The notes beneath the pieces are model-generated. The model saw nothing but the letters and a program-made list of their open reading frames with translations, was not told the origin of the DNA and made no database searches. DNA of 64,000 bases from Acidobacteriota bacterium. Its GTDB lineage: Bacteria > Acidobacteriota > Terriglobia > Acidiferrales > UBA7541. Of this stretch, positions 33,483 through 43,100 are shown one piece after another (position 1 is the stretch's first letter; each line of letters begins with the position of its first letter). Location of the stretch: positions 58,503 to 122,502 of the forward strand of contig QHYE01000024.1 of NCBI GenBank assembly GCA_003224055.1, written 5' to 3'. Both the position numbers and the translations under genes were made by a program.

Positions 33483-33530
33483 AAAAGCCAAAATCCCACA
33501 CGTAAAACCGACGTGTGGGGCACCCGGCAT
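33483..33530. repeat. GGGGCACCC-family hairpin repeat, copy B
   Basis: 'AAATCCCACACGTAAAACCG' continues as 'ACGTGTGGGGCACCCGGCAT'. CCCACACGT pairs perfectly with ACGTGTGGG around AAAACCG. It abuts the end of the DpnI-like fragment and matches copy A at 31070-31108. Confidence 0.75.
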
Positions 33531-33531
33531 C

Positions 33532-33900
33532 TCAGCGCAGGCGGTAGGAGCCCGAGCCGAGGAATTCGAGGAGGCCGAGGTCGCGGAGGACTTGGAGTTG
33601 CTGGCGGATTTTGTCGCGGACGTGAGCGTTGTTGGGATGGAGTTTGGCTAGGGCATCAGCGTGACCGTAGACGTCGGCAAGAGTGAATTCCATTTTGTCC
33701 AAGGTCTGAACGACTTGTAGCACGTCGAGGGTCCAGCCACGTTTTTCTACCTGTAATTTTTCCAGCGGGCGGAGCCGGTTGTAAGAGGCTCGCACTTGCT
33801 GCGAAGTCTGCGGCGTTCCTTCGTTCACTACAGAGATGCGGGCGTGCACGGGAATCTTGTCCAACAGGATGTTGCAACCGACCCAACCTGCGCGACGAGC
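33532..33900 (-). pseudogene. C-terminal fragment of a DpnI-like (Dam-replacing) restriction endonuclease
   Basis: From about 33900 the minus strand encodes 'ARRAGWVGCNILLDKIP', then 'LRPLEKLQVEKRGWTLDVLQ', 'LHPNNAHVRDKIRQQLQVL' and 'DLGLLEFLGSGSYRLR' before the stop. That is the end of the DpnI/Dam-replacing-protein family, including its winged-helix domain that reads methylated GATC. The PD-(D/E)XK nuclease half is missing. Upstream, this frame is only the shadow of the PilZ gene. The piece is therefore a remnant, joined by deletion or recombination to the PilZ gene, which reads across it in another frame. Confidence 0.72.
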
Positions 33901-34801
33901 GGTTGGTGACCTTGACGCGCGGGTGCTTGTGGCGATTGACCTGGGGCGTATCCAGCCCAGGCGGAGGCGGCAAGGTTGCGACCGCCCCGAGGCGCTCCAC
34001 GACGAGTTCGGAGCCGGCGGGGCCAACCGAGGACTGCGATGGAACCGCGGTTTGCGGCAAGGGTCGCGCCGAGGCGTAGAAGGAAGGTTGGGGCGCTGCC
34101 GGAACTGGGGCAGGCGGCAGCGATACTGCGAGCGCGGGAGGCAACGCGGATGCCGCCGGCGGTGCCGCAGGTGCGGGCGGGGGAGACAAAGCGGGCGGAG
34201 GAAACGAAGCAGGCGGGGCGGGCGGGGCGGCTCCGGGGAAGAGAGGCATCTGTGCGTCGGCGGCGGAAGGAAGAGATTCCGGATTGACGGCGGGCAGCGT
34301 GTAGGGCTGGGCCGGTTTCCAGAACGTGGTGGTGCCGCAGCGCTTACAGAAACGGAGAACGCCATCGCCGGTGGCGAAGATGTCCGCTTCGATGCCGGTG
34401 TCGTCGATTTTTTCGAGAGTTTTGCAGGAGTTGCAGACGAGCGAGAGGAGGCCGCGTTCCATTTCGGCGGGTGACATGGGAGGAAAGTCGATGTCCCAAA
34501 ATTTCAGGATGGGATCCACGAAAGCAACGCCGTAGGTGTAGATGCCTTGCTGAGAGCCGAGCTGGCCGACGACGCGGATTTCCGCTTCGATGTTGCGATC
34601 GGGGCAACGAAGGATGAGCTCCTGTTCGGGAGAAAGCTTGTGATGGGAAACGATGCCGGCGCCGTGGAGGCTGAGGAGAACGGTGTTGGTGGGCTCGGAG
34701 AAAACCTTGCCGTCGAGATCGCTGCCGATCAGGAGGATGGGAATTTCTTTAGGGATGCGGCTGCTGCTGCGCACAACCTGCTGTGGCATGCTGGCGGCCA
34801 T
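33656..34801 (-). CDS. PilZ-domain protein with zinc ribbon, C-terminus replaced by out-of-frame DNA
   Basis: The 381-residue frame has a PilZ-like N-terminal domain (residues about 13-105; 'RIPKEIPILLIGSDLDGKVF'), a zinc-ribbon pair ('CNSC' near residue 118 and 'CKRCG' near 151), and a Pro/Ala-rich linker. Then come the first residues of what should be a second PilZ domain, 'NRHKHPRVKVTN', at about residue 291. After this point the sequence is the DpnI-like fragment read out of frame, giving a basic nonsense tail of about 80 residues. So the protein has lost its second domain. Whether the shortened protein works is unknown. A c-di-GMP effector role was likely originally. Confidence 0.65.
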   Translation of the reverse strand: MAASMPQQVVRSSSRIPKEIPILLIGSDLDGKVFSEPTNTVLLSLHGAGIVSHHKLSPEQELILRCPDRNIEAEIRVVGQLGSQQGIYTYGVAFVDPILKFWDIDFPPMSPAEMERGLLSLVCNSCKTLEKIDDTGIEADIFATGDGVLRFCKRCGTTTFWKPAQPYTLPAVNPESLPSAADAQMPLFPGAAPPAPPASFPPPALSPPPAPAAPPAASALPPALAVSLPPAPVPAAPQPSFYASARPLPQTAVPSQSSVGPAGSELVVERLGAVATLPPPPGLDTPQVNRHKHPRVKVTNRSSRRLGRLQHPVGQDSRARPHLCSERRNAADFAASASLLQPAPPAGKITGRKTWLDPRRATSRSDLGQNGIHSCRRLRSR

Positions 34802-34842
34802 GAAGGAGGGCGGGGCGGGTCAATTTAGTACCAATCGCGGAG

Positions 34843-34876
34843 AGTGACTCGTGACTGGTGACTCGTGACTGGTGAA
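34843..34876. repeat. Dispersed GTGACTCGTGACTGG-type direct repeat, copy 2
   Basis: AGTGACTCGTGACTGGTGAC followed by TCGTGACTGGTGAA contains two 15-base units GTGACTCGTGACTGG-like in tandem. The same motif, in the same phase, occurs at 11752-11778 beside lipB. Confidence 0.6.
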
Positions 34877-34960
34877 AACCGTTGCGAGGAGAGACGAGTG
34901 TTTCAATTTGGAACAAGCAACGGGCAGAATCGGCATAGGGGGAGTAGTCGCCCACTCGCC

Positions 34961-35002
34961 CCTGCCACACGACCGGACATGCGGGTCCGCATCCGGCGGT
35001 TC
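34961..35002 (-). ncRNA. Group II intron domain V
   Basis: The minus strand reads GAACCGCCGGATGCGGACCC then GCATGTCCGGTCGTGTGG, a helix with the terminal GGACCC-type loop characteristic of domain V of introns with LtrA-type proteins. GTCGTG and GGCAGG differ from the more usual GTGGTG and GGGAGG, which may reflect decay. It lies 12 bases downstream of the end of the reverse-transcriptase gene. Confidence 0.72.
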
Positions 35003-35013
35003 GGCGGGTCGAA

Positions 35014-36410
35014 CTAACCATGAGCCGTGAGGTCGGGAAGTCCGAGCGAGGCGAAGTAAGCGTTGGACAGAGCGATTTTCAGCGCTGGCGTGTTCGCAAG
35101 GTGCCACGGTCCATCGGAGCTACCCGCCGTCTTCGCGGCGTCCTGCGCAGCGATGCCGCGCTGGCGGAGCTCTCGATATCTCGTAGTTCCTCGTTTCCAC
35201 TGTTTCCAGACCATCGACCGAAGTCGGCGTCGGAGCCATTTCTCCAGCTTGGCGAGCACTTCCGGTGTTTCGCATCGTCCGAAGTAACCGATCCATCCGC
35301 GGAGATATTTCGCTAAGTCATGGACCATTCGGACGAGGCTTATGCCCCGCGTCCGGCTTGTGAGTTCCCGAACTCGCTCCTTGAATCAAGCCACCGCTTT
35401 CGGCGCCAAGCGCCTCTTCGGTGGCTTGTGATTCGTGAAGCTGAATCCCAGGAATTTCCGTTCCCATGGTCGAGCCACCGCACTCTTCTCGCTGTTCACT
35501 CGAAGCTTGAGCTTCGTCGTGAGGAGTCGCGTCACGCTGCTCATCACTCGTTCACCGGCTCGCCGACTGCGGACGTAAATGTTGCAGTCATCCGCATATC
35601 TGGTGAACCGATGGCCGCGTCGCTCCAGCTCCTGATCGAGTTCGTTGAGTACGATGTTCGATAGCACGGGCGAGAGAGGTCCCCCTTGCGGCGTTCCTTC
35701 CTCGGCCGACTCACCAGCCCATTCTCCATTACTCCAGCTCGCAAGAACGCCCGAATCAGCTTCAGCAACCGCCTATCCCTGACCCGTTCGGCAATCTTTG
35801 CGAGCAATCGGTCGTGGTTGACCCGGTCAAAGAATTTCTCGAGATCCAGATCCACCACCCAGCGGTAGCCTTCGGCTTGATATTGCTGCGCCTTCTCCAC
35901 CGCCTGATGTGCCGATCGCTTGGGCCGAAACCCATAGCTGTGTTCAGAGAACGTTCCGTCCCAGTTCCTCTGCAATACCTGCATCACCGCTTGCTGGATG
36001 AATCGATCCAGCACCGTCGGAATGCCCAACTTGCGCACTCCGCCGTCCGGCTTCGGGATTTCCACCCGTTTCACTGGTTGTGGTGTGTAGGTTCCGTTGA
36101 GGAGTTGTTCGCGGATGACTGGCCAGTGCTCTTTCAGGTGTCCAGACAATTCCTCGACGGTCATCCCGTCAATGCCTGGGCTGCCTTTGTTGGCCTTCAC
36201 TCGTCGTAGCGCCTGCTTGCAGTTTTCCCGCTCGCAGACTTCTTCCATCCACTGCTCGGTAGTCGGACTTTCTGCTTTGCGCTTCGCCAACTCCGATTCG
36301 GTCCCTCCCTCGAAGGCCATCGGGGCTGCACCCCTACTCTCCTCCGGGAAGGCCAGACGGTACTGGTTTTTCTGCCGCTTGTCGGTTGTTGAGTCGCGCT
36401 GCGTACTCAT
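35014..36410 (-). pseudogene. ltrA: Group II intron reverse transcriptase/maturase, frameshifted
   Basis: ATG 36410 follows AAGGGAG and opens the protein. Reverse-transcriptase motifs follow: 'NKGSPGIDGMTVEELSGHL', 'VDLDLEKFFDRVNHDRL', 'TPQGGPLSPVLSNIVLNEL' and the catalytic 'YADD' in 'RYADDCNIYV'. The maturase domain with 'LRGWIGYFGRCETPEVL' and the C-terminal 'WKQWKRGTTRYRELR' complete it. Two lesions break it. The frame shifts at about 35700, between 'GLVSRP' and 'EGTPQGG', and a TGA at 35388-35386 interrupts 'APKAVA' and 'FKERVREL', where relatives have an Arg codon. The full product would be about 465 residues. Confidence 0.85.
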
Positions 36411-36823
36411 CGCTCCCTTTATCCCCTTTCGAGGACCGTTCGGGCCTTCGCTGCCTTCGCAGCTACTACGCCCTCTGCTGACTCCTGCCACCTGATCAGG
36501 AGCGATCTCTCGCCCCTCAGTCTTGAATCCAAGACCGATGGCAGGTCTCCCGAGGTAAGTTCGACCGCCTTCGACGCACAACCGCTGGATTTACATTCAG
36601 TGCCCTTGATGGATAGGGGCTTCGCTGCCAATTGCCAGCTCGCCCGAACACTGCCTGCCTCACATCCAGTTCTTGTTCATCGGCTCGCGTCTTTGCTCCA
36701 CGCTTCTTTCAGACCTCGCCTCACGGTTCGGCCCTTGCGCTTCGCTATCACTTCACCTCCATCTGGTTGTGAAGAGGACTTGCACCTCCCAGCTGTCGAT
36801 CATGCTCGGCACACAATGAAAGA

Positions 36824-36845
36824 GGGGCACGATGTATCGTGCCCC
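36824..36845 (-). terminator. Hairpin downstream of the OmpA-like gene, adjoining the group II intron
   Basis: GGGGCACGA (36824-36832) and TCGTGCCCC (36837-36845) pair perfectly around TGTA. On the minus strand it is followed by TCTTTCATT and then the intron start. It lies 27 bases after the OmpA-like stop and probably is its terminator or a REP-type hairpin, and it is the 5' flank chosen by the intron. Confidence 0.65.
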
Positions 36846-36871
36846 TACGAAAGAAGGAAAACGCGAAAGGG

Positions 36872-38497
36872 CTATCGCTGCGACGACGCGGCGGAGGCCG
36901 AGGCGGTGCCGCCGATGGCGTCGCCGTTGACGACGAGTTCGACGCGGCGGTTGCGCTGGCGGCCTTCGGCGGTGTCGTTCGAAGCGACAGGCTGCATTTT
37001 GCCGAAGCCGCGGGCGGTGATGGAAGAAGGGGCCACGCCCTGCTCGGCGAGAAAATCGCGGACGGAGTCGGCGCGGCGTTCGGAGAGCTGCTGATTGAAA
37101 TCATCGCCGCCGACGCTGTCGGTGTGGCCTTCGATCTGAAGCGAGAGGCCCGCATGGGCGAGCACGATGCCGGAAATTTTCGCGAGCTTTTCGCGCGCGC
37201 CGGGTTTGAGCGTGTAACGGCCGGTGTCGAAGAGGACGTCCGACATGTTGACGATGAGGCCGCGGGCGGAATCGCGCGTTTGCAAAATGGAATTTAGCTG
37301 CGCGAGGAGTTGCGCGCGAAGCTGGGCCTTTTCGGCTTCGGCTTGCGCGGCGGCCTGGCGGGCTTTTTGCGTTTCGGCTTCGGCGGCGGCCTGGTCGCGG
37401 GCGGCTTGCGCGGCGGCGGCTTGCGCGGCTTGCTGCTGCGCTACGGCGGAGGCGGTGGCTTGATCGGCTTCCTGTTTCTGGCGCGCGGCTTCGGCGGCGG
37501 CCTTCTCCGCTTCCTGCTTCATGCGTTCGGCGTCGGCCTTGGCAGCTTCGGCTTGTGCGCGAGCCTGATCAGCTTCCTGGCGGCGCTTGATTTCGGAAGC
37601 GGCGTCCGCGCGGGCCCTGGCTTCGCGCTCTTCGGCGGCTCTCTTCTCGCCCGCGATTTTGGCTTGCGCGTCTTCTTCGGCCTTTTGTTTGACGGCCATG
37701 ACGCGAGCTTCTTCGGCGGTGCCGACCGCTTCGCGCGCGGCGGCTTCGACGGATTTTTTGTCGCTCTTGCGGCCGTAAACTTCCTCGGCGTTGCGGAGCT
37801 GCTGCTCGGCTTTGGAGAAAGTGGAAGCGGCGTATTTGTCGGCCAGGGCGATGCGCGCGATTCGAACGGCGTTGCGCGCTTCGAAAAGTTCGAGCGGTGT
37901 TTTGCGGTCGATGCCGAAGATGGCGTTTTCGATTTTGGTGTTGGAGGAAGAATAGATGCCGCGGCCCAGGAGCTCGAAGCTGGCGTCGATGTTTTCCACT
38001 TTGCCGAGCGTAGTGGGGCCGAAAACGTTTTCGAGAACGACGGTGTTGCCAGGCTGGTTGACCGCGAAATACGGTTCAGCGGTGACGAGCATGCCGAAGG
38101 TCTGCATGTCGGTGATGGCTTTGACCTGACCAGCGCCGCTCTTCAGCACCACTTCGCCGAGATTCACAGCGCGGCCCTGCGGAGAAACCGCCCACAAGAC
38201 GTAGGTCAGATACTCGAGACCGAACTTGGTGGCGTCGTCGAGGCCCATGAATTTTGCTTCGATTTCAATGCGGTTGCCCTTGTTCTGGACTTTAGCTTCG
38301 CCGCTGGCCACCTGCATCAGTTCGGTGCCCTGAAAATTGATCATGGTGGTGCCGCCGGCGCGGCGGTAATTCACCGCTTTGGTGGTGCGAGAAACATTTT
38401 TGACGGTGCCGGCGGACGATGGCGCTTGGCCGACCGTTGGCGCAGCAAGGGCGCCAAGAATTCCAGTGAACGCGAGAAAAGCCGATGCGATTTTCAC
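36872..38497 (-). CDS. OmpA-family protein with coiled-coil region
   Basis: The 541-residue protein has a signal peptide ('KIASAFLAFTGILGALAA'), an N-terminal beta-rich part of about 190 residues, and a very long Ala/Glu/Gln/Lys coiled coil at about residues 225-395. A C-terminal OmpA peptidoglycan-binding domain carries 'VLFDTGRYTLKPGAREKL', 'LQIEGHTDSVGGDDFNQQLS' and 'RQRNRRVEL'. It probably links the outer membrane or periplasm to peptidoglycan. The N-terminal region has no transmembrane beta-barrel signature I can name. Its 3' end is marked by a hairpin and the intron. It is a single gene. Confidence 0.9.
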   Translation of the reverse strand: MKIASAFLAFTGILGALAAPTVGQAPSSAGTVKNVSRTTKAVNYRRAGGTTMINFQGTELMQVASGEAKVQNKGNRIEIEAKFMGLDDATKFGLEYLTYVLWAVSPQGRAVNLGEVVLKSGAGQVKAITDMQTFGMLVTAEPYFAVNQPGNTVVLENVFGPTTLGKVENIDASFELLGRGIYSSSNTKIENAIFGIDRKTPLELFEARNAVRIARIALADKYAASTFSKAEQQLRNAEEVYGRKSDKKSVEAAAREAVGTAEEARVMAVKQKAEEDAQAKIAGEKRAAEEREARARADAASEIKRRQEADQARAQAEAAKADAERMKQEAEKAAAEAARQKQEADQATASAVAQQQAAQAAAAQAARDQAAAEAETQKARQAAAQAEAEKAQLRAQLLAQLNSILQTRDSARGLIVNMSDVLFDTGRYTLKPGAREKLAKISGIVLAHAGLSLQIEGHTDSVGGDDFNQQLSERRADSVRDFLAEQGVAPSSITARGFGKMQPVASNDTAEGRQRNRRVELVVNGDAIGGTASASAASSQR

Positions 38498-38667
38498 GTC
38501 AAAGCTCCCCTATCGCCATTGAAGGCGATTCCATTCCGACGACCGCTCTGCGGCTCGGACGAACATGACGACATAATGCCCCGATGGAACGAGTGTTCGG
38601 ACTGCCTGAAGGGGCTGGATGCCGTTTCGTATCTATAGGCTAGCAGGGAAAAAGCCGGCTGGGGACG

Positions 38668-38688
38668 GCGCAAAACGGGGTTTTGCGC
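38668..38688. repeat. Nine-base inverted repeat between convergently read regions
   Basis: GCGCAAAAC (38668-38676) and GTTTTGCGC (38680-38688) are perfect inverted copies with a GGG spacer. It lies 61 bases after the di-haem gene stop and may be its terminator, since CGGCTTTTT follows on the minus strand about 20 bases on. It could equally bind a regulator upstream of the OmpA-like gene. Confidence 0.5.
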
Positions 38689-38748
38689 AAATAATTACCA
38701 CCGCCGGGGGGTGCACCGGGATGGGGCAGTGAAGAGGCTGCTGAGGAT

Positions 38749-40050
38749 TTATAGCGAACGCAGAAATTCGAGAAGGGCTTCCTTTTCGGCGGGCTTCAGC
38801 TTTTCGAATTTCTTAATGACGTGAGCGGCCTCGCCGCCGTGGCGAAGGATGGCGTCGAGGAGCGTTACGGAATTGCCGTCGTGCATGAGACGCGAATGCA
38901 GGCGGACGCCCCAGAGCGGGGCGGTGCGGATCTTATTGGCGGTGTTGTTGTATTCAGGGATGGAGAGGTTTTTCCAGTTGATCTGGTACATGTTCTTGCC
39001 GTAGTGCTCCAGCATGGCCACCACGAAGCCGTCGCCGGTACCGACATCGTGAAGGAGGAAGTCGCCGTAGGGGTGAAACTGCTTTTCCGCGAGCGCCGGC
39101 GGGATGGAGAAGGTTCCGCCGTTAATTTTCGTGCCGGCAGAGGCGGTAGCGAGCGTCTGGACGTGACAGATGTCGCAGCCCACTTTGTCGAATAATTCAG
39201 CGCCCTGGCGTGCTTTGGGAGTTTTGGCAACTTGCGAGTCGCGCGCGGGAGTTTGGGTGGCGCGCATGAAGCGGGCGAAACGATCGATGTCGGAAAGGCC
39301 GTCGGGGCCAGGCTTGTCATTGGGCTCGCTGACGGTGTTGCAAAGGTTGGTGACTTCGTCGGGCTGGAGGCGGCTGGTGATGCCCATTTCGTTGAGGTAG
39401 GCGTCCGCGGAAAAGGACAGCAGGCTGGCGTGCTGGTCTTTCCAGCCGAAACGGCCGACCCCCGTCTGGCCGGGAGCTTCGAGGATGGGAACGTAGAGGA
39501 CCTGGCCGCAAATCTTCTTGTGGTTTTTCTTGCATTGCTCCTTGGCGAGGTCCACAAAAGTCTGATCGGGGACGGCTTCCACGAATCCATCGCCTAGAAC
39601 GTTCAGAGAAACGCGGAAGGTGCGAATATTCTCCGAATCAGGAACGCGTTCCTGAATTTCCGTGCTGGGGAAGGCCGCGTTCGGGCAAATAGCGCGGTCG
39701 TTCACCAGAGTGCGGCCCTTGATGATTTCGGCGCCGCGGGCGATAGGAATCTCGGGATTCTGGAATTTGCCGCCGGGGCTAAGGTGGCCGACGCGCAATT
39801 CAGAGACCTGGCTGGAGCCGCCGGAGGTGGGATTCTGGTGACACTCGCGGCACGATTGCGCGTTGTAAAGCGGGCCTAGGCCGTCGGATACTTGCTCAAT
39901 TTCATCAAAATTTTCTTGATCCGCCGTGTGCGTGGCGTCGTCCACCAGGCCGTTGCTTTTGTTGTCAAAGCCGGAAGGCGCTTCCGGAAGCACAGAAGCG
40001 AAGGCAAAAAAAGAAATCGCCAGCAGGGACAGACCGATGAGAACTTTCAT
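38749..40050 (-). CDS. Di-haem oxidoreductase (DUF1111/DHOR family)
   Basis: The 433-residue protein has a signal peptide ('KVLIGLSLLAISFFAFASV') and two c-type haem motifs, 'CRECH' at residues 67-71 and 'CDICH' at 292-296. It belongs to the DHOR/thiol oxidoreductase-like family, periplasmic and cytochrome c peroxidase-related. 'NVLGDGFVEAVPDQT' and 'LHDVGTGDGF' fit its body. The second domain ends with 'TAPLWGVRLHSRLMHDG', a signature of these proteins. The electron donor and acceptor are not identified. No neighbour belongs to its pathway: an OmpA-like gene follows downstream and a large helicase precedes it. Confidence 0.88.
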   Translation of the reverse strand: MKVLIGLSLLAISFFAFASVLPEAPSGFDNKSNGLVDDATHTADQENFDEIEQVSDGLGPLYNAQSCRECHQNPTSGGSSQVSELRVGHLSPGGKFQNPEIPIARGAEIIKGRTLVNDRAICPNAAFPSTEIQERVPDSENIRTFRVSLNVLGDGFVEAVPDQTFVDLAKEQCKKNHKKICGQVLYVPILEAPGQTGVGRFGWKDQHASLLSFSADAYLNEMGITSRLQPDEVTNLCNTVSEPNDKPGPDGLSDIDRFARFMRATQTPARDSQVAKTPKARQGAELFDKVGCDICHVQTLATASAGTKINGGTFSIPPALAEKQFHPYGDFLLHDVGTGDGFVVAMLEHYGKNMYQINWKNLSIPEYNNTANKIRTAPLWGVRLHSRLMHDGNSVTLLDAILRHGGEAAHVIKKFEKLKPAEKEALLEFLRSL

Positions 40051-40148
40051 GAGTACCTCGTTCGGCTGGAACCGAAAATTTACCGCGATTTTCTTTGAAA
40101 GCCAAGAAGGAATGCACGACTATGCATCGAATCACGCATTACGTTCTC

Positions 40149-43100
40149 TCAGACAACAGGGTCTGGCTGTGACACCGGGCGAGTTTCCGCTTGGCGGCGA
40201 GAGGCGGCTTCGGTGGAAGCCGACCAACTCGTGCGAAGTTCTTCCGCGCGGCGGATGACGCGATCGATGAGATCGGCAGAGGCGCGCTTTGCTGGAGCAA
40301 CGTCGGGGGCAGCGCCATCGGGGGAGATTTCGAGGAGCTGAAGCTTCTCGAAGACCGGTTTCATGGCGCGTTCGGGGTTGCGGAAAAACTCCGTGCAGCG
40401 AATCCGGGTGAAAATCCATCCCATGCGTTCGAGGACGGACTGGCGGTCCATGTCTTCGGGAAGTTTTTCAAGGGGATGATAGCGGTCGCCGTCGCACTCG
40501 ATGGCGAGGCGATTGCCGTGGCCTTCGACGACCAGATCGATGCGAAACGCCCCCACGCGCCAATGGGGAGCAACGCGATAGCCGGCGGCCATCAGGCGCT
40601 TCATGACTTCGCGCTCGAAGGCCGACTGGGTGCGCTGCTCTTTTTCTTCGAGCGCGCGCATGAGGCGGCTGGGGTCCTGCGCGTGTTCGATCAATTGGCG
40701 GCGAAGATCGTCGGCCTTGAGATCGTTGTTGGGATTGAGAGAGTGGACAATCCACATCTGGTCGCGGGCGCGGCTGGCGGCGACGTTGAAACGCTGCTTG
40801 AACAATTCCTGGTCGCGGAGGGAGAGCAGGCCGCGCTGCGCGGTGTCAACGAGAGAGATGAAGATGACGTCGCGCTCGTCGCCCTGGAATTGCGCGGCGT
40901 TTCCACAGAGGAGGCGATGGAGCTCGTAGCGGTCCGGGGAAAGATGGCCGCGGAGCAGGTAATCGATCTCCAGCGCCTGATCGTCGCCGACCAGAGAAAC
41001 CACGCCGAAGCTGGTGGGCTGCCCGGCATCATTTTTCTTGTATTCCGGCTGCTCGATCGCCGCGGCGAGGAGCGAGGCAGTGGCCAGGGCTTCCTGACGA
41101 TTGATTTTGCCGTCGCGGCTCGAGCCAGAAACGCGATACGCGATGGTGTGCGGCCGGAGACGAACGCGGCTGGCGTCGCGCAAGGGTTTGATGCGCCAAT
41201 CGTAGGAAATCATGTTGCTGAATTGGACGATTTCTGGGACGCAACGGAAATGCTCGACAAGGCAGGTGGCGCCGCCAAAGGACTGGCGCGCGAGATCGTA
41301 GATGGAGATTTGGCCGTCATAGAGATCGGCATTGGGGATACCTGTGAGGTACTGGAAGATGAGGTTTTGAATGATGCCCAAGTCCTGACCGACCGCGGAG
41401 GGGCTGACTTGTTCGTGGTCGCCGACAACGAGGACGGTTTTTCCCAGGTAGAGCGCGACGAGAGCCATGACATCGCTCTGGCTGGCTTCGTCGATGATGA
41501 CTACGTCAAAGCGGGTGATGCGCGGGTCGAAATTTTCAACGACGCGGGAAAGCGGCATCACCCAGACGGGAACGGCGCTGCGGCATTCGGACATTTTTCT
41601 GGCTGCTTCGGCACGCAGGAGAGAAACGCGAATGCCGTGGCCTTTGCCGATGCGGCGAATGGTGTCCAGCCAGCCGACCAGCGCCTGGCGCTGGCGGGAG
41701 GAGGTGCGGTGGGCCTGCGAGGACCACGCGCGTTTGTCAATGAGGCCGACGGTGGCGCGGCGGAGCTGCTCGCGAAGTTTCTCGCTTTTCGATTGCAGGG
41801 CTTCGAGTGAAACGCCGGCGCGGCGGTCGAGTTCATCGTTGAGCTGGCGCCAGCTCCACGCCGCGGCCGGATCGCGCGGCGGTTCGCCACGGCCGTGAAC
41901 AGCAGTGCGATTGCGGATGGCGCCGGCCCACGTAGGAGCTGCGCTCTCCAGCTTGGTCAGCAGCGCGCGCCGCAAGTCCAGATCGGCCTGCCGGCTCTTG
42001 AGTTCCAGAAGACGATCGTAAGCATCGCGATAATCGCCGGAATCCTCGTCACTCACGGCAGCAAGGAGTTTGGATGTGGCTTTCGAAGACTTAGCAAGCC
42101 GCGCGGCGAGTTTCAGACGGCCTTTGAGGTCACGGTGTTCTGCTTCGAGCTGGAGCAATCTCAATTTTTTGAAACGCGAGTCAAGGATGGGGAGAAGAGA
42201 ATGGGCGACGGCCTTGCCGATACGCACCAATTCGCCATCGGCGCCGACAACCGCAGGCTGCTCGGCAAGAAATTTGTCCCAGCGAAAGCCGAGATCTTCG
42301 AGCTGCTGCTGAAGCGGGAGCCACGTTTGTTCGTGCCAACCCAGGCAATCCTCGATGGCATCGCAAAACTGCATCAGCGTTTTTTCAACTTCCTCGCCCA
42401 TTTCTCCCGACGAGGGCGTCCCGAGGGGCGCCATCTGGCGGTCCCAGCGTCCGGCGAGGTCCTGGCGAAAAGTCTTGAGGCGCGCGAGTTTGCGCAATGC
42501 TTGGAAGTGTTCCGGGAGGCGCGGTTTTGCCTTATTTACTTTGGCTGAATCTATGAATTGACTCCACGCCTTATGCGTGAGCAGCGCGAAGGAGCCAAGT
42601 TTGCCGCCATTTTCGAGATGGGCGAAGATTTCCCCGGCGATACGCTCCTGGTCTTCAAGCGCGAAATTGTCTGAAAGCTGCGGGCCGTACTTGATGAACG
42701 ATTCCTGCGCGTTGGCGGCCTCACGGTGGACGAGGCGCACAAAGCTGACCAACTGGTCCCACGCCTCACGATGGCCATGGCCGTACTTCCCCGCGTAAAC
42801 CGCGGCGAGTTTCCACTTCTCTTTCCCGGAAAGCGGCTCGACGGATTGCGCCAGGTTCGCCGCAAGAGTTTCAAGTTCATCCGGTGAGCTTTGCGACGTC
42901 CCGGATTGCCAGAGGTCGGAGCGGACATCCAGGTCCTCCATGCTTATACGAGTCCGCTCGCTCAGCGAAGCCTCGAAGTCTTCCGGGCCGGGAAGATCAT
43001 GGAGCTCCGGAAGGTGGCCGGCAAGTTCGCTCTCGTCCTCGCGAGAAAGAGAAACGTTGGTGCGGTAAAGGTCCGCCAACTCGCCAGGAGAAAGGGGAAC

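Larger units (their letters stand above)
34929..36814 (-). mobile_element. Group II intron, degenerate
   Basis: On the minus strand the element opens at 36814 with GTGTGCCGAGCATG and a 5' region 'GGGAGGTGCAAGTCCTC' typical of group II intron ribozymes. It carries an intron-encoded reverse transcriptase, then domain V at 35002-34961 and a domain VI-like stem ending near ATGCCGAT at about 34929. The total is about 1.9 kb. The 5' exon next to it is a perfect terminator-like hairpin after the OmpA gene. The encoded protein has a frameshift and an internal stop, so the intron cannot move by itself. Both ends are estimated from consensus and could be off by a few bases. Confidence 0.8.

Noticed and set aside
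37310..38638. 442-codon Gly/Phe/Leu-rich plus-strand frame opposite the OmpA-like gene
   Set aside because: The composition is the complement of the Ala/Glu coiled-coil codons; no start signal.
40191..41810. 539-codon frame on the plus strand opposite the helicase
   Set aside because: It mirrors the helicase codons, has no recognisable domain and no ribosome-binding site; high GC bias creates long antisense frames.
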